Origin: Nonomuraea sp. MG754425
GTDB lineage: Bacteria > Actinomycetota > Actinomycetes > Streptosporangiales > Streptosporangiaceae
Direction of reading: 5' to 3'
Assembly: GCF_021699195.1 (NCBI RefSeq)
Contig: NZ_SSXE01000064.1
Coordinates: 1-46,474, forward strand
DNA length: 46,474 nt
Positions 31,261 to 39,044 of the stretch are shown piece after piece; within the stretch, counting starts at the first letter, position 1; each line of letters opens with the position of its first letter. Both the position numbers and the translations under genes were made by a program. Below the pieces are notes generated by a model, which worked only from the letters and a program-made list of their open reading frames with translations, did no database searches and was not told the DNA's origin.

Positions 31261-33255
31261 TTGCGCTTTCCTCTCGATGCGCTGAAACTTCCCTTCGTGA
31301 CCGCGCTTCCGCGTACCGTCCTGGCCGTCCTGGCGCTGCTCACCGCCGCGCTCGTCAGCCCATCGCACTCCTCACCCGCCGCTGCCGCCGCCTGCACCAC
31401 CGACCCCGCCACCCCGAAGCGGCAGCTCAGAGCCATGTGGATCTCCTCGGTCGCCAACATCGACTGGCCCAGCCGCACCGGGCTGAGCGTGTCGGCGCAG
31501 CAGGCCGAGTTCCGCGCCTGGCTCGACCTGGCCGTGGCCAAGCGCATGAACGCCGTGGTCGTGCAGGTCCGGCCGACGGCGGACGCGTTCTGGCCCTCGA
31601 CGTACGAGCCCTGGTCGCAATGGCTGACCGGCACCCAGGGCGGCAACCCGGGCTACGACCCGCTGGCCTTCATGGTCAACGAGGCCCACGCCCGGAACCT
31701 GGAGTTCCACGCCTGGTTCAACCCGTACCGGATCGCCAACCACGACGACCCGTCCAAACTGGTCGCCACGCACCCGGCGCGGCAGCACCCCGGCTGGCGC
31801 TTCGCCTACGGCGGCAAGCTCTACTACAACCCGGGCATCCCCGAGGTGCGCGACTTCATCGAGGACGCGATCATGGACGCCGTCTCCCGCTACGACGTGG
31901 ACGGCGCGCACCTCGACGACTACTTCTACCCGTATCCGGTGAGCGGGCAGAGCATCCCCGACGCGGCCACCTACGCCCAGTACGGCGGCTCGTTCGGCAA
32001 CGTCGCCGACTGGCGGCGGAACAACGTCAACCTGCTGGTACGCGAGCTCGACCAGCGCATCCACGCGGCCAAGCCGCACGTGTCCTTCGGCATCAGCCCG
32101 TTCGGCATCTGGCGCAACGCCGGCACCGACCCGCTCGGCTCCGCCACCTCGGGGCTGCAGTCGTACGACTCGATCTACGCCGACAGCCGCCAGTGGGTCA
32201 AGCAGGGCTGGGTGGACTACCTCGCACCCCAGATCTACTGGCACATCGGCTTCGCCACGGCCCCCTACGAGGTGCTGACCGCCTGGTGGTCCGACGTGGT
32301 CAAGGGCACGGGCGTGCAACTCGTCGTCGGCCAGGCCGCCTACCGCGCGGGCGCGTCCGGGCAGGACGCCGCCTGGCAGGACCCGGCCGAACTGAGCGAC
32401 CATCTCCAGGACAACCGCAAGCATCCCGAGGTCGCCGGCGACATCTTCTTCAGCGCCAAGGACGTCAGGGCCGACCGGATCGGCGCGTTCACCCGGGTCG
32501 TCAACGCCCACTACACCAAGCCCGCGCTGCTGCCCGCCCGCGGCTCCGCCGCCGCGCCCGCCGCTCCCGCGATCACCTCCGCCACCCGGGGGACGAACGG
32601 CGTCCAGCTCTCCTGGACGGGCTCGGCCGCCTCGTACGCCGTCTACCGGGTGGACGGCACACCCTCGGCGGCCGACCCGTGCTTCTTCGCCGACGCCCGC
32701 AACCTGGTCGCGACGACCAGGCAGAGCACGTTCACGGACACGACGGCCACCGGGTCGGCGTACACGTACTACGTGAGCGCGCTCAACCGCACCCACCAGG
32801 AGAGCGCGCCGAGCGCCGGACGGGCCGTCGGCACCGGCGGCGGCGACACGTTCAGCGTGGTGATCGACAACGCCGACACCGGGTTCGCCGCGAGCACCGC
32901 ATGGGGCACCTCGGCCTTCTCCACGCAACGGCACGGCACCGACTACCGCTTCGCCGAACCGGTCGCGGCCAGCGATCCCGCCTGGTTCCGTGCGGCCGTC
33001 CCGAGCGCGGGCAGCTACCGGGTGGAGGTGTGGTATCCGGCCGACGCCGGGTACAACAGCGCGACCCCGTACGTCGTGGCGGCCTCCGGCGGGAACCGCA
33101 CGGTCACCGTCGACCAGCGCACGGGCGGCGGGGCCTGGCGCGACCTCGGCACGTTCACGCTGAACGCCGGCACCTACAACGTCGTCGGCGTGAGCCGCTG
33201 GACCTCCACGACCGGGTACGTCATCGCCGACGCCGTCCGCATCACCAGGCTGTGA
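31261..33255 (+). CDS. Secreted GH10-like (DUF187, DigH-type) glycosidase with FnIII and golvesin-like module
   Basis: A 664-aa secreted hydrolase. After a signal peptide ending AAAAACTTD comes the GHL10/DUF187 domain (~55-420): LRAMWISSVANIDWPS, VVVQVRPTADAFWPS, FHAWFNPYRIAN and the catalytic-looking DGAHLDDYFYPYP (Asp219/220). In E. coli a member of this family (DigH) cleaves peptide-free peptidoglycan strands. An FnIII module (~440-515) and the golvesin-like C-terminus (~525-664) follow. The start is uncertain: TTG at 31261 or GTG at 31297 (MTALPRTVLAVLALL), neither with a strong ribosome site; the latter gives a more typical signal peptide. It is divergent from the amidase, sharing a palindromic operator. 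Confidence 0.88.
   Translation: MRFPLDALKLPFVTALPRTVLAVLALLTAALVSPSHSSPAAAAACTTDPATPKRQLRAMWISSVANIDWPSRTGLSVSAQQAEFRAWLDLAVAKRMNAVVVQVRPTADAFWPSTYEPWSQWLTGTQGGNPGYDPLAFMVNEAHARNLEFHAWFNPYRIANHDDPSKLVATHPARQHPGWRFAYGGKLYYNPGIPEVRDFIEDAIMDAVSRYDVDGAHLDDYFYPYPVSGQSIPDAATYAQYGGSFGNVADWRRNNVNLLVRELDQRIHAAKPHVSFGISPFGIWRNAGTDPLGSATSGLQSYDSIYADSRQWVKQGWVDYLAPQIYWHIGFATAPYEVLTAWWSDVVKGTGVQLVVGQAAYRAGASGQDAAWQDPAELSDHLQDNRKHPEVAGDIFFSAKDVRADRIGAFTRVVNAHYTKPALLPARGSAAAPAAPAITSATRGTNGVQLSWTGSAASYAVYRVDGTPSAADPCFFADARNLVATTRQSTFTDTTATGSAYTYYVSALNRTHQESAPSAGRAVGTGGGDTFSVVIDNADTGFAASTAWGTSAFSTQRHGTDYRFAEPVAASDPAWFRAAVPSAGSYRVEVWYPADAGYNSATPYVVAASGGNRTVTVDQRTGGGAWRDLGTFTLNAGTYNVVGVSRWTSTTGYVIADAVRITRL
33154..33206 (+). 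repeat. Golvesin-module inverted repeat, arm 2
   Basis: This is the partner of 29599-29651 (two mismatches in 53 nt, opposite orientation). The arms lie about 3.5 kb apart. Confidence 0.85.
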
Positions 33256-33309
33256 CCGGCTACCCGATCGGGGGTGGGCAGACACGGCGGGTGATCGTAC
33301 GATGAGGCG

Positions 33310-34392
33310 GTGGACGGTGCCCGCGTGCGACCGATCGACGCCGTCGCGGTCCTGGTCGCGGCAGGCTTGACGCCCGCGAGCGGCTATGCGGGGCCGGGCC
33401 TGGTGATCCTGCTGGCGGGCGCGTTGCCGCTGCTCTGGATGCGCCGGGCGCCTCTCGCCGTGGCCTGGATCTGCGCCGGCATCGCGCTCGCCGTGCCGGT
33501 GCTGGCCGTGCTCGTCCCGTCCGTCGTGGCGCTGCCGGCCGCGGGCGCGCCGATCTGGCCGCCCGCGGGCCCGTTCGCCGCTTACGGCGCGATGGTGTTC
33601 GCCGCCGATCGCCGCCCGCTGTCGCGGTGGCTGCCGGTGATCGTGCTGGCCTTCGCCGTGCTGACCCTGTCCGACCGGGCCGGGCTGGTCGCCCGCAGCG
33701 AGGCGGTCATCGCGCTCGCGGTGCTGTACGGCCGGTACGTCTCCGTCAAGGAACGCCTGCGCGCCGAGCTGGCGGAACGCTCCGGGCGGGTCGAGCGCGA
33801 GCGGCTGGCGGGCGAACTGCACGACGTCGTCACCCATCGCGTCAGCCGGATCGTGCTGCGGGCCGGCGTGCTGGCCCTCGCGTCCGGCGACGACCGCGCC
33901 AGGCTGGCGGCCGAGGAGATCCGCGCGACGGGCTGCGAGGCGCTCGACGAACTGCGGCACATGGTGGCGCTGTTACGGCGCGGCACCGGCGAGGGCTTCG
34001 ACCTGGGGCTGCCGCTGCCGAACCTGCGCTCCCTGGTGATCGACTCGGCCCAGGACGGCGTGCCGGTGGAGCTGGCCGTGGAGGGTGTCCCCGAGCCCGT
34101 CGCCGGACTGGTGGGCCGTACCGCCTACCTCGTGGTCGAGACGGCCCTGGCCGACGTGCGCAAACACGCGCCCGGGGCGGAGGCGCGGGTCCTGGTGCGG
34201 TACGCGCCCCGCTCCGTGCGGATCGTCGTACGCAACACCGGCGGCTCGCCGTCGGCCTGGGTCACCGGCTCCGGCCCCGGCATGAGCCTGCCCGACCTGC
34301 GGGCGCGGGTGGCGCTGGCCGGCGGCACGCTGGAGTGCGGGCCGCTGGCCGACGGCGGCTTCCAGGTCCAGGCCGTCTTCCCCACGTCGTGA
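33310..34392 (+). CDS. Sensor histidine kinase (LiaS/DesK-like), degenerate N box
   Basis: A 360-aa membrane kinase. Four to five hydrophobic segments (~10-140) precede a HisKA_3 dimerisation domain with the phospho-accepting His171 in RLAGELHDVVTHRVSR. An HATPase_c-like domain (~262-360) follows, where the usual N-box Asn is replaced (ETALADVRKHAPG, Asp282) and the G boxes are VRNTGG and SGPGMSLPDLRARV. Weak or lost ATP binding is therefore possible. The GTG at 33310 has GAGGCG upstream. No response regulator gene is next to it; the following gene is convergent. It could be an orphan kinase, or its partner lies elsewhere. Confidence 0.87.
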   Translation: MDGARVRPIDAVAVLVAAGLTPASGYAGPGLVILLAGALPLLWMRRAPLAVAWICAGIALAVPVLAVLVPSVVALPAAGAPIWPPAGPFAAYGAMVFAADRRPLSRWLPVIVLAFAVLTLSDRAGLVARSEAVIALAVLYGRYVSVKERLRAELAERSGRVERERLAGELHDVVTHRVSRIVLRAGVLALASGDDRARLAAEEIRATGCEALDELRHMVALLRRGTGEGFDLGLPLPNLRSLVIDSAQDGVPVELAVEGVPEPVAGLVGRTAYLVVETALADVRKHAPGAEARVLVRYAPRSVRIVVRNTGGSPSAWVTGSGPGMSLPDLRARVALAGGTLECGPLADGGFQVQAVFPTS

Positions 34393-34401
34393 GAGCCGGG
34401 G

Positions 34402-35823
34402 TCACGAGGCGTAGACGACCGACAGGAACCGCACCAGCACCGCCTCCCGTACGGGGGCGGGCAGCGCGTCGAGGACCGTGTTGACCACGGCCATCTCCGG
34501 TTGTCCCGCCCCCGGCCGCAGATCCACCCCGACCGAGGCGGCCAGTTCGGCGAACGCCGCGTCGTCGAGCGCCGCCAGGTCCAGCTCCGCCACCAGCTCG
34601 ACCAGCCCGTCCGGCAGCACGACGGGGCCGCGCTCCCGCGCCGCCCCTGCCGACTCGGCGATCACCTTCAGCATGGCCTCGACCCCGGCCAGGGTGACCC
34701 CCGTGACCGTGACGTGCAGGTTGGCCGGGATGCCGGCGTAGGAGAGCTGCGGTTGCAGGAACCAGCCGCGCGCCCGCGCCTCGTCCGCCAGCACGAACAC
34801 GTCCACGTCGTCGCCGGCGAAGGCCACCAGCGACGACTCCGGCCGGCCGAGCACCCGCAGCCCCGGGATGCCGGCCAGGCCCGCGCGCAGCCTGCGCGTC
34901 GCCTCCAGCGTGGCCCGGCCCAGCTCGGCGTAGCCGTCGCGGCCCAGTGACTGCAGGGTCGCCCACGCGCCGCCGAGCGGGCCCGCCGACCTGGAGCTCT
35001 GCACGGTCGCGTTGATGACCGTGTACCCGGGCCAGGCCCCCGACGCGAAGTACGCCGCGCGCCGCATCGCCGGATCGGCGAACAGCAGCACCGAGGCCCC
35101 CTTGGGCGCGTAGCCGAACTTGTGCAGGTCGCAGGAGATCGACGTCACCCCGGGCACGGACAGGTCGAACGGCGGCACCGCCGCGCCCGCCTCCCGCAGC
35201 CAGGGCAGCAGCCAGCCGCCCACGCACGCGTCCACGTGGCAGGGCACGCCCGCCGCCGCGGCCACGGCCGCCACCTCCGCCACGGGGTCGATCACGCCCT
35301 GCGGATAGGACGGCGCGGAGGCAACGACCATGATCGTGTCCTCGTCGACGGCCCGCTCGACGTCGCCCGCCCGCACCTTGTACGTCTCCAGGTCCACCGG
35401 TACGGCCACCACCCGTACGCCCAGGTAGTGCGCCGCCTTGTGGAAGGCCGGGTGCGCGGTCACCGGCAGCACCAGGTTCGGGCGGGGACGCGCGGCCCGG
35501 TCGCGGGCGGCCTTGACGGCCAGCATGATCGACTCGGTGCCGCCGCTGGTGAAGACGCCGTGCCCGCCGCCCAGCAGGTCCGCCACCGCGCCGACGACCT
35601 GCCGCTCCATCTCGACCACGCTGGGGAACGCGGTCGGGTCGAGGCAGTTGACCTCCAGCATCTCCAGGTACGCCCGGGTCGCGGCGTCGTTCACCTCGGC
35701 CCGCCCGGTGTCGTAGACGTAGGCGGTCACCTGCCCGCCGCGTACGGGCAGGTCGTGCTCCTTCAGGCGGGCCACCTCCGCCAGCAGGTCATCGACGGTT
35801 CTTCCGGTCGGGGGCAGGTTCAC
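34402..35823 (-). CDS. PLP-dependent group II decarboxylase / sphingosine-phosphate lyase-like enzyme
   Basis: A 473-aa pyridoxal-phosphate enzyme. Motifs include the LNCLDPTAFPSVVEME opening, FTSGGTESIMLAVKAARD (phosphate cup), HVDACVGGWLLPWLRE (the Asp that contacts the pyridine N) and ISCDLHKFGYAPKGASVLLF, whose Lys forms the Schiff base. The DLHK-F-GYAPKG form is closest to S1P-lyase-like members. No signal or membrane segment is present, so it is soluble. The substrate is unknown: an amino acid or aminoalcohol-phosphate. GTG at 35823 overlaps the transporter stop by GTGA, and the operon is headed by a TetR gene. Export or import of substrate or product by the coupled transporter is likely. 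Confidence 0.88.
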   Translation of the reverse strand: MNLPPTGRTVDDLLAEVARLKEHDLPVRGGQVTAYVYDTGRAEVNDAATRAYLEMLEVNCLDPTAFPSVVEMERQVVGAVADLLGGGHGVFTSGGTESIMLAVKAARDRAARPRPNLVLPVTAHPAFHKAAHYLGVRVVAVPVDLETYKVRAGDVERAVDEDTIMVVASAPSYPQGVIDPVAEVAAVAAAAGVPCHVDACVGGWLLPWLREAGAAVPPFDLSVPGVTSISCDLHKFGYAPKGASVLLFADPAMRRAAYFASGAWPGYTVINATVQSSRSAGPLGGAWATLQSLGRDGYAELGRATLEATRRLRAGLAGIPGLRVLGRPESSLVAFAGDDVDVFVLADEARARGWFLQPQLSYAGIPANLHVTVTGVTLAGVEAMLKVIAESAGAARERGPVVLPDGLVELVAELDLAALDDAAFAELAASVGVDLRPGAGQPEMAVVNTVLDALPAPVREAVLVRFLSVVYAS

Positions 35824-37139
35824 ACGGTCTCCTCGGTCCGGGCCGACCGCCCGTAGCGGACCACGAACGGCAGGCTGATCAGCATGAGTGCGGCGGGCAG
35901 CGCGGTGAAGCCCAGCAGCAGCCCGGTCAGCGCGTCCGGTGACTGCGCGACCGGCGACCCGACCGGGGCCGAGACGAACCCGGAGAGGCTTAGCACCAGC
36001 GCGAACAGCCCCGGACCGAGCGCCAGTCCCGCGGTCTCGCCCGCCGTCCACAGCCCGGTGAACGCGCCCGCCTGCGCCTGGCCGGTACGGGCGGCGTCGG
36101 CGTGCACGGTGTCGGGCAGCAGCGACAGGGGCAGCAGTTGCAGTGCCGCGTAGCAGACGCCGGCGAGCGCGGTCAGCGCCAGCGTGGCCGCGAGAGCGCC
36201 GGCCGCGATCGCCGGGATCAGCGCGAGCGCGACGGCGCAGAAGCCGGCGGAGGCGGCCAGGTAGCAGCGCACCGGCCCGTGGACGCGCGCCAGCCGCGCC
36301 CAGACCGGCACCGCGAGCATGCTGGGCCCGACCAGGCAGACGAACATCACCGTGGTCAGCCCGTAGTCGCCCAGCCGGTACGCGGCCACGTACGGGGCTC
36401 CGGCCAGCATCACGGCCACCGCCAGCGCCTGCGTCACGAACGCCGCCAGCAGCACGAAGAACGGCGCGTTCCCCCTGGCCAGCCGGAAGGCGGCGACGGG
36501 GCCGAGCCGGCGGGGGCCGGGCTCGGAGCGCACCCAGCGGGTGGCCAGCGTCGCCCCGGTCAGCGCCGCCGCCATGACGGCCCCGATCGTCACCCCCATC
36601 ACGGCGTAGCCGGCCCGGCCGCCGCCGGCCAGGTCGACCACGGCGGGGGCCAGGCCGCCGGCGACCAGGATGCCGGCCGTCAGGCACACCACCCGCCAGG
36701 ACATGATCCGGGTGCGCTCGCCCGGGTCGGCCGACATCTCGGCGGGCAGGGCGACGTACGGCACCTGGAAGCAGGCGAACGCGGTGGCCGCCGCCAGGAA
36801 CGCCGCCCCCGCCCACACCGCCCCGGGCAGGTCGCCGGGCACCGCGAACATGAGCGCGAACGACACCGGTAACGCCGCCGAGCCGGTCGCCAGCAGACGG
36901 GTCCTGCGGCCGGTCCGCACGGCCTCGCGGTCGCTGGCCGCGCCGACGAGGGGGTTCAGCAGCACGTCCCAGATCTTGGGCGCGACCAGCACGCCGCCCG
37001 CCACCGCGGCCGGGACGCCCAGCGTGTCCGTCAGGTAGTACAGGAGCAGCAGGCCGGGCACCGCCGAGAACACGCCGGTGCCCACGGAGCCGATCCCGTA
37101 GCCGAGCAGCCGGCCGCCGCCGATCCGGGTGGCGTTCAC
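35820..37139 (-). CDS. GPH/MFS-family transporter (MelB-like)
   Basis: A 439-aa membrane protein with about 12 hydrophobic segments. PKIWDVLLNPLVGAASDRE is the W-D-x(4)-NP-x-x-G signature of glycoside-pentoside-hexuronide symporters, followed by GRRTRLLATGS and FQVPYVALPAEMS, both typical of that family. It probably couples substrate movement to a cation gradient. GTG at 37139 overlaps the TetR stop (GTGA), and its own stop overlaps the decarboxylase start (GTGA), so all three proteins are co-translated. The long frame upstream of 37139 is a shadow of the TetR gene. Confidence 0.9.
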   Translation of the reverse strand: MNATRIGGGRLLGYGIGSVGTGVFSAVPGLLLLYYLTDTLGVPAAVAGGVLVAPKIWDVLLNPLVGAASDREAVRTGRRTRLLATGSAALPVSFALMFAVPGDLPGAVWAGAAFLAAATAFACFQVPYVALPAEMSADPGERTRIMSWRVVCLTAGILVAGGLAPAVVDLAGGGRAGYAVMGVTIGAVMAAALTGATLATRWVRSEPGPRRLGPVAAFRLARGNAPFFVLLAAFVTQALAVAVMLAGAPYVAAYRLGDYGLTTVMFVCLVGPSMLAVPVWARLARVHGPVRCYLAASAGFCAVALALIPAIAAGALAATLALTALAGVCYAALQLLPLSLLPDTVHADAARTGQAQAGAFTGLWTAGETAGLALGPGLFALVLSLSGFVSAPVGSPVAQSPDALTGLLLGFTALPAALMLISLPFVVRYGRSARTEETV

Positions 37140-37756
37140 CGGGGGTCGCCGGGCAGGCCGAGCGTGCGGTGCAGGGTCTGGTGCAGGTGGGCGCGGAAGC
37201 GGCGCAGCGCGGCCCGGTCGCCGCCCGCCCGCCGGCGGCCCTCGGCGTCCAGCACCCCGCCCTTGGCGAAGCCGTGCACCGCCCAGACGGCGGTCCACAC
37301 GGTGTACTCCAGGTCGGTCTCGTCCGCGATCAGCCCGGCCTCGGCCGCGGGACGCAGCGCGGCGGTCACCGCGGCGAGCAGCGGCTGCACGTACTGGCGC
37401 TCCAGCTCGGTGACGTCGCTCGCGTCGGAGAGCCAGCGGTGCATCCACAGGGCGGGCACCTCGGGGTGGTCCACGCAGAAGTCGAGGTAGTCGTCGGCCA
37501 GCCGGTGGATCGCGGCCACGGGATCGTCACCGGGCAGCCGGGCCAGTGCCTGTTCCAGCGCTGCCTGCTCCGCCCGGTGCGCGGCCTCCATGACGGCGAG
37601 GTACAGCTCCCGCTTGCCGCCCACGTGGTAGTTGACGGTGGCGATGTTCAGCCCGGCGGCGTCGGCGATCTGGCGCGTGGAGGTGCCGTCGTAGCCGAGC
37701 GCGGCGAACAGCCGGGTCGCGGCCTTGAGGATCGTGTCGGCCTGGCCGGAGGTCAT
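37136..37756 (-). CDS. TetR-family repressor, operon head
   Basis: A 206-aa regulator with an N-terminal TetR HTH (~8-50): ILKAATRLFAALGYDGTSTRQIADAAGLNIATVNYHVGGKRELYLAV. An all-helical ligand domain (CVDHPEVPALWMHRWL) follows and is typical of the CecR-like TetR subgroup. The ATG at 37756 lacks a ribosome-binding site but sits 7 nt after a -10 element, so the mRNA is probably leaderless. A CCGAA-N5-TTCGG palindrome overlaps that -10, pointing to autorepression of the whole TetR-transporter-decarboxylase operon. Confidence 0.92.
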   Translation of the reverse strand: MTSGQADTILKAATRLFAALGYDGTSTRQIADAAGLNIATVNYHVGGKRELYLAVMEAAHRAEQAALEQALARLPGDDPVAAIHRLADDYLDFCVDHPEVPALWMHRWLSDASDVTELERQYVQPLLAAVTAALRPAAEAGLIADETDLEYTVWTAVWAVHGFAKGGVLDAEGRRRAGGDRAALRRFRAHLHQTLHRTLGLPGDPR

Positions 37757-37760
37757 GCGA

Positions 37761-37793
37761 CCGAAGATAGTTCGGCCGGCTGCTCTCGGTCAA
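37761..37793 (-). promoter_or_regulatory. Leaderless promoter with TetR operator
   Basis: On the minus strand, TTGACC (37793-37788), an 18-nt spacer and TATCTT (37769-37764) lie just before the ATG. The palindrome CCGAA-GATAG-TTCGG (37761-37775) covers the -10. Confidence 0.75.
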
Positions 37794-37812
37794 TCGCTTG
37801 ATGGAGACGAGG

Positions 37813-38193
37813 TCAGCTCAGCTCGTCGTTCAGCAGCCGCTCCAGTTCCGCGCCGGCCGCGACCGGGTCGTATCCCGGCAGGGCCGCGCGCAGCAGGTCG
37901 TGGGTCTGCCGCTCGGCGTCCGAGCCGGCCGCGCGCACCGCCGCGAGTGTCTCCTCGGCCAGCTCCACGCTGTCCATGCGCGGCGCCCGGGGGCCGTAGC
38001 TGACCTCGAGGACCCGGCCGTTGGCGTCAACGGTGGCCCTGACCTGGCCGGACGGGGCCATGCCGGTGCCGACGACCTGTTCCAGCTCCGTCCGCGCCTC
38101 CTCCAGCCAGGCCAGCATGCTCTCGCCCCTGCGGGCCGCCTCGTCGAGATCCTCGTCCCTGATGTTGCCGGGGTCGATGTCCGGGCCGTACAC
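37813..38193 (-). CDS. YbaB/EbfC-like DNA-binding protein (2)
   Basis: A 126-aa YbaB-like protein: ESMLAWLEEARTELEQVVGTG, then APSGQVRATVDANGRVLEVSYG and a C-terminal helix. This helix-strands-helix layout is that of nucleoid-associated YbaB proteins. GTG at 38193 follows AGGAGG six nt upstream; the longer frame to 38247 is rejected. It is 10 nt after the first YbaB-like gene, so the two form an operon. Such divergent YbaB-like pairs are common beside actinobacterial ESX-type secreted proteins, but their exact role there is not known. Confidence 0.78.
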   Translation of the reverse strand: MYGPDIDPGNIRDEDLDEAARRGESMLAWLEEARTELEQVVGTGMAPSGQVRATVDANGRVLEVSYGPRAPRMDSVELAEETLAAVRAAGSDAERQTHDLLRAALPGYDPVAAGAELERLLNDELS

Positions 38194-38203
38194 CTGTCGC
38201 CTC

Positions 38204-38590
38204 CTAGAGAAGATCGCGGGCCGCCTGCTCGACCCGCGCGCGCACAAACGTCTCGTCGAGGGGCGCGGACAGCGAGGCGCCGCTGCCGGCCCTGTCGGCG
38301 ATCTCCTGCGCCTGCTGTCCCGCTTCCTCCTGCGCCGCCCTGAGCACCTCGGTCACCTTCCGGCCGAGAGCCGCCTCGCCGAGGCGCAGCGCCCGTGGGT
38401 CGATGCGCAGCCGGGACAGACCACCCTGGCCGTCGCAGGCCGCCGCGACCAGGCCGTCGTCGCTCTCGGCGCGGGCCTCCACCTGACGGATGGCCTCGCG
38501 GGCCGCCTGCAGGTCGCGCATGATCCGGCGGCTCTGCGCGACGTACTGGGCCAGGAAGTCGGCGTCGTCCTCCGGCGCGGGTGCGCGCAT
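38204..38590 (-). CDS. YbaB/EbfC-like protein (1)
   Basis: A 128-aa protein with an N-terminal helix (YVAQSRRIMRDLQAAREAIRQVEARAES), a beta sheet (DGLVAAACDGQGGLSRLRIDPRAL) and a C-terminal helix, as in YbaB. The ATG at 38590 follows GGGGGTTGAC. It is divergent from the WXG100-like gene across a 139-nt spacer that is AT-rich for this genome. It probably associates with its neighbour; DNA binding is inferred from the family only. Confidence 0.75.
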   Translation of the reverse strand: MRAPAPEDDADFLAQYVAQSRRIMRDLQAAREAIRQVEARAESDDGLVAAACDGQGGLSRLRIDPRALRLGEAALGRKVTEVLRAAQEEAGQQAQEIADRAGSGASLSAPLDETFVRARVEQAARDLL

Positions 38591-38729
38591 GTCAACCCCC
38601 GGCGGTCAGGGAGCAGGGTGGTCGCCCAGTGTAGACATTTCTTTGAAGAGATCTTGAAAGTGAGATGTTTGTCTCATGAACATAACGAATCACTAATAGC
38701 CCTGACATATATCGCTATGGTGACCGGCC
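38591..38729. promoter_or_regulatory. AT-rich divergent promoter of the T7SS-like island
   Basis: The stretch 38635-38720 is strikingly AT-rich for this genome. It contains TGAGA-N6-TCTCA (38661-38676), a -10-like TAATAG (38694-38699) and ATATATC near 38708. It separates the YbaB-like pair from the WXG100-like gene. Confidence 0.55.
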
Positions 38730-39044
38730 ATGACGGGATTTGAGATCGCGTCGCATGAGGTGGGGCGCGTGGGGACGCGCATCGCCACCCACGGGGCGGA
38801 ATATCAAGCAGCGCTGCAGCGGCTTCGGGAACGGGGAAACGGGGTGTCCTCCTGGGGGGATGACGGATTGTTCGGCGGCTTCGCCACCATGTACGCGGAG
38901 TGCACGCAGGTCTCGCTCATGGCGCTGACCGGGGTCTCGGGAGAGGTGGGCGGCACCGGCGAGGGGCTGCGTGCGGTGAGCAGGAACACGCGGCAGATGG
39001 AGGAGGCCAACGCCGGGAACGTGGAGAGCGCCCTATGGGTCTGA
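38730..39044 (+). CDS. WXG100-like small helical protein (ESX/type VII substrate type)
   Basis: A 104-aa helical protein. The central VSSWGDDGLFGGFATMYAEC contains a W-x-D/G turn between two helices, and the sizes and flanking context match WXG100-like T7SS-associated proteins. The annotation is by layout, since the exact W-x-G is degenerate. The next gene starts inside its end (10-nt overlap). It probably forms a dimer with the following protein's N-terminal part or with its own kind. No ESX core genes (EccA-E, MycP) are in this window. Confidence 0.7.
   Translation: MTGFEIASHEVGRVGTRIATHGAEYQAALQRLRERGNGVSSWGDDGLFGGFATMYAECTQVSLMALTGVSGEVGGTGEGLRAVSRNTRQMEEANAGNVESALWV

Noticed and set aside
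31205..31290. TGAAACTTC-like sites near the GH10-like gene as further copies of the cellulase element
   Set aside because: Only the left half matches the TGAAACTTTCA palindrome, and one site lies in the coding sequence.
34402..35823. PLP enzyme as the amine-forming partner of the NIS synthetases
   Set aside because: It is 7-10 kb away, in its own TetR-controlled operon, and its motifs are closer to sphingosine-phosphate lyase-like enzymes than to diaminobutyrate decarboxylases.
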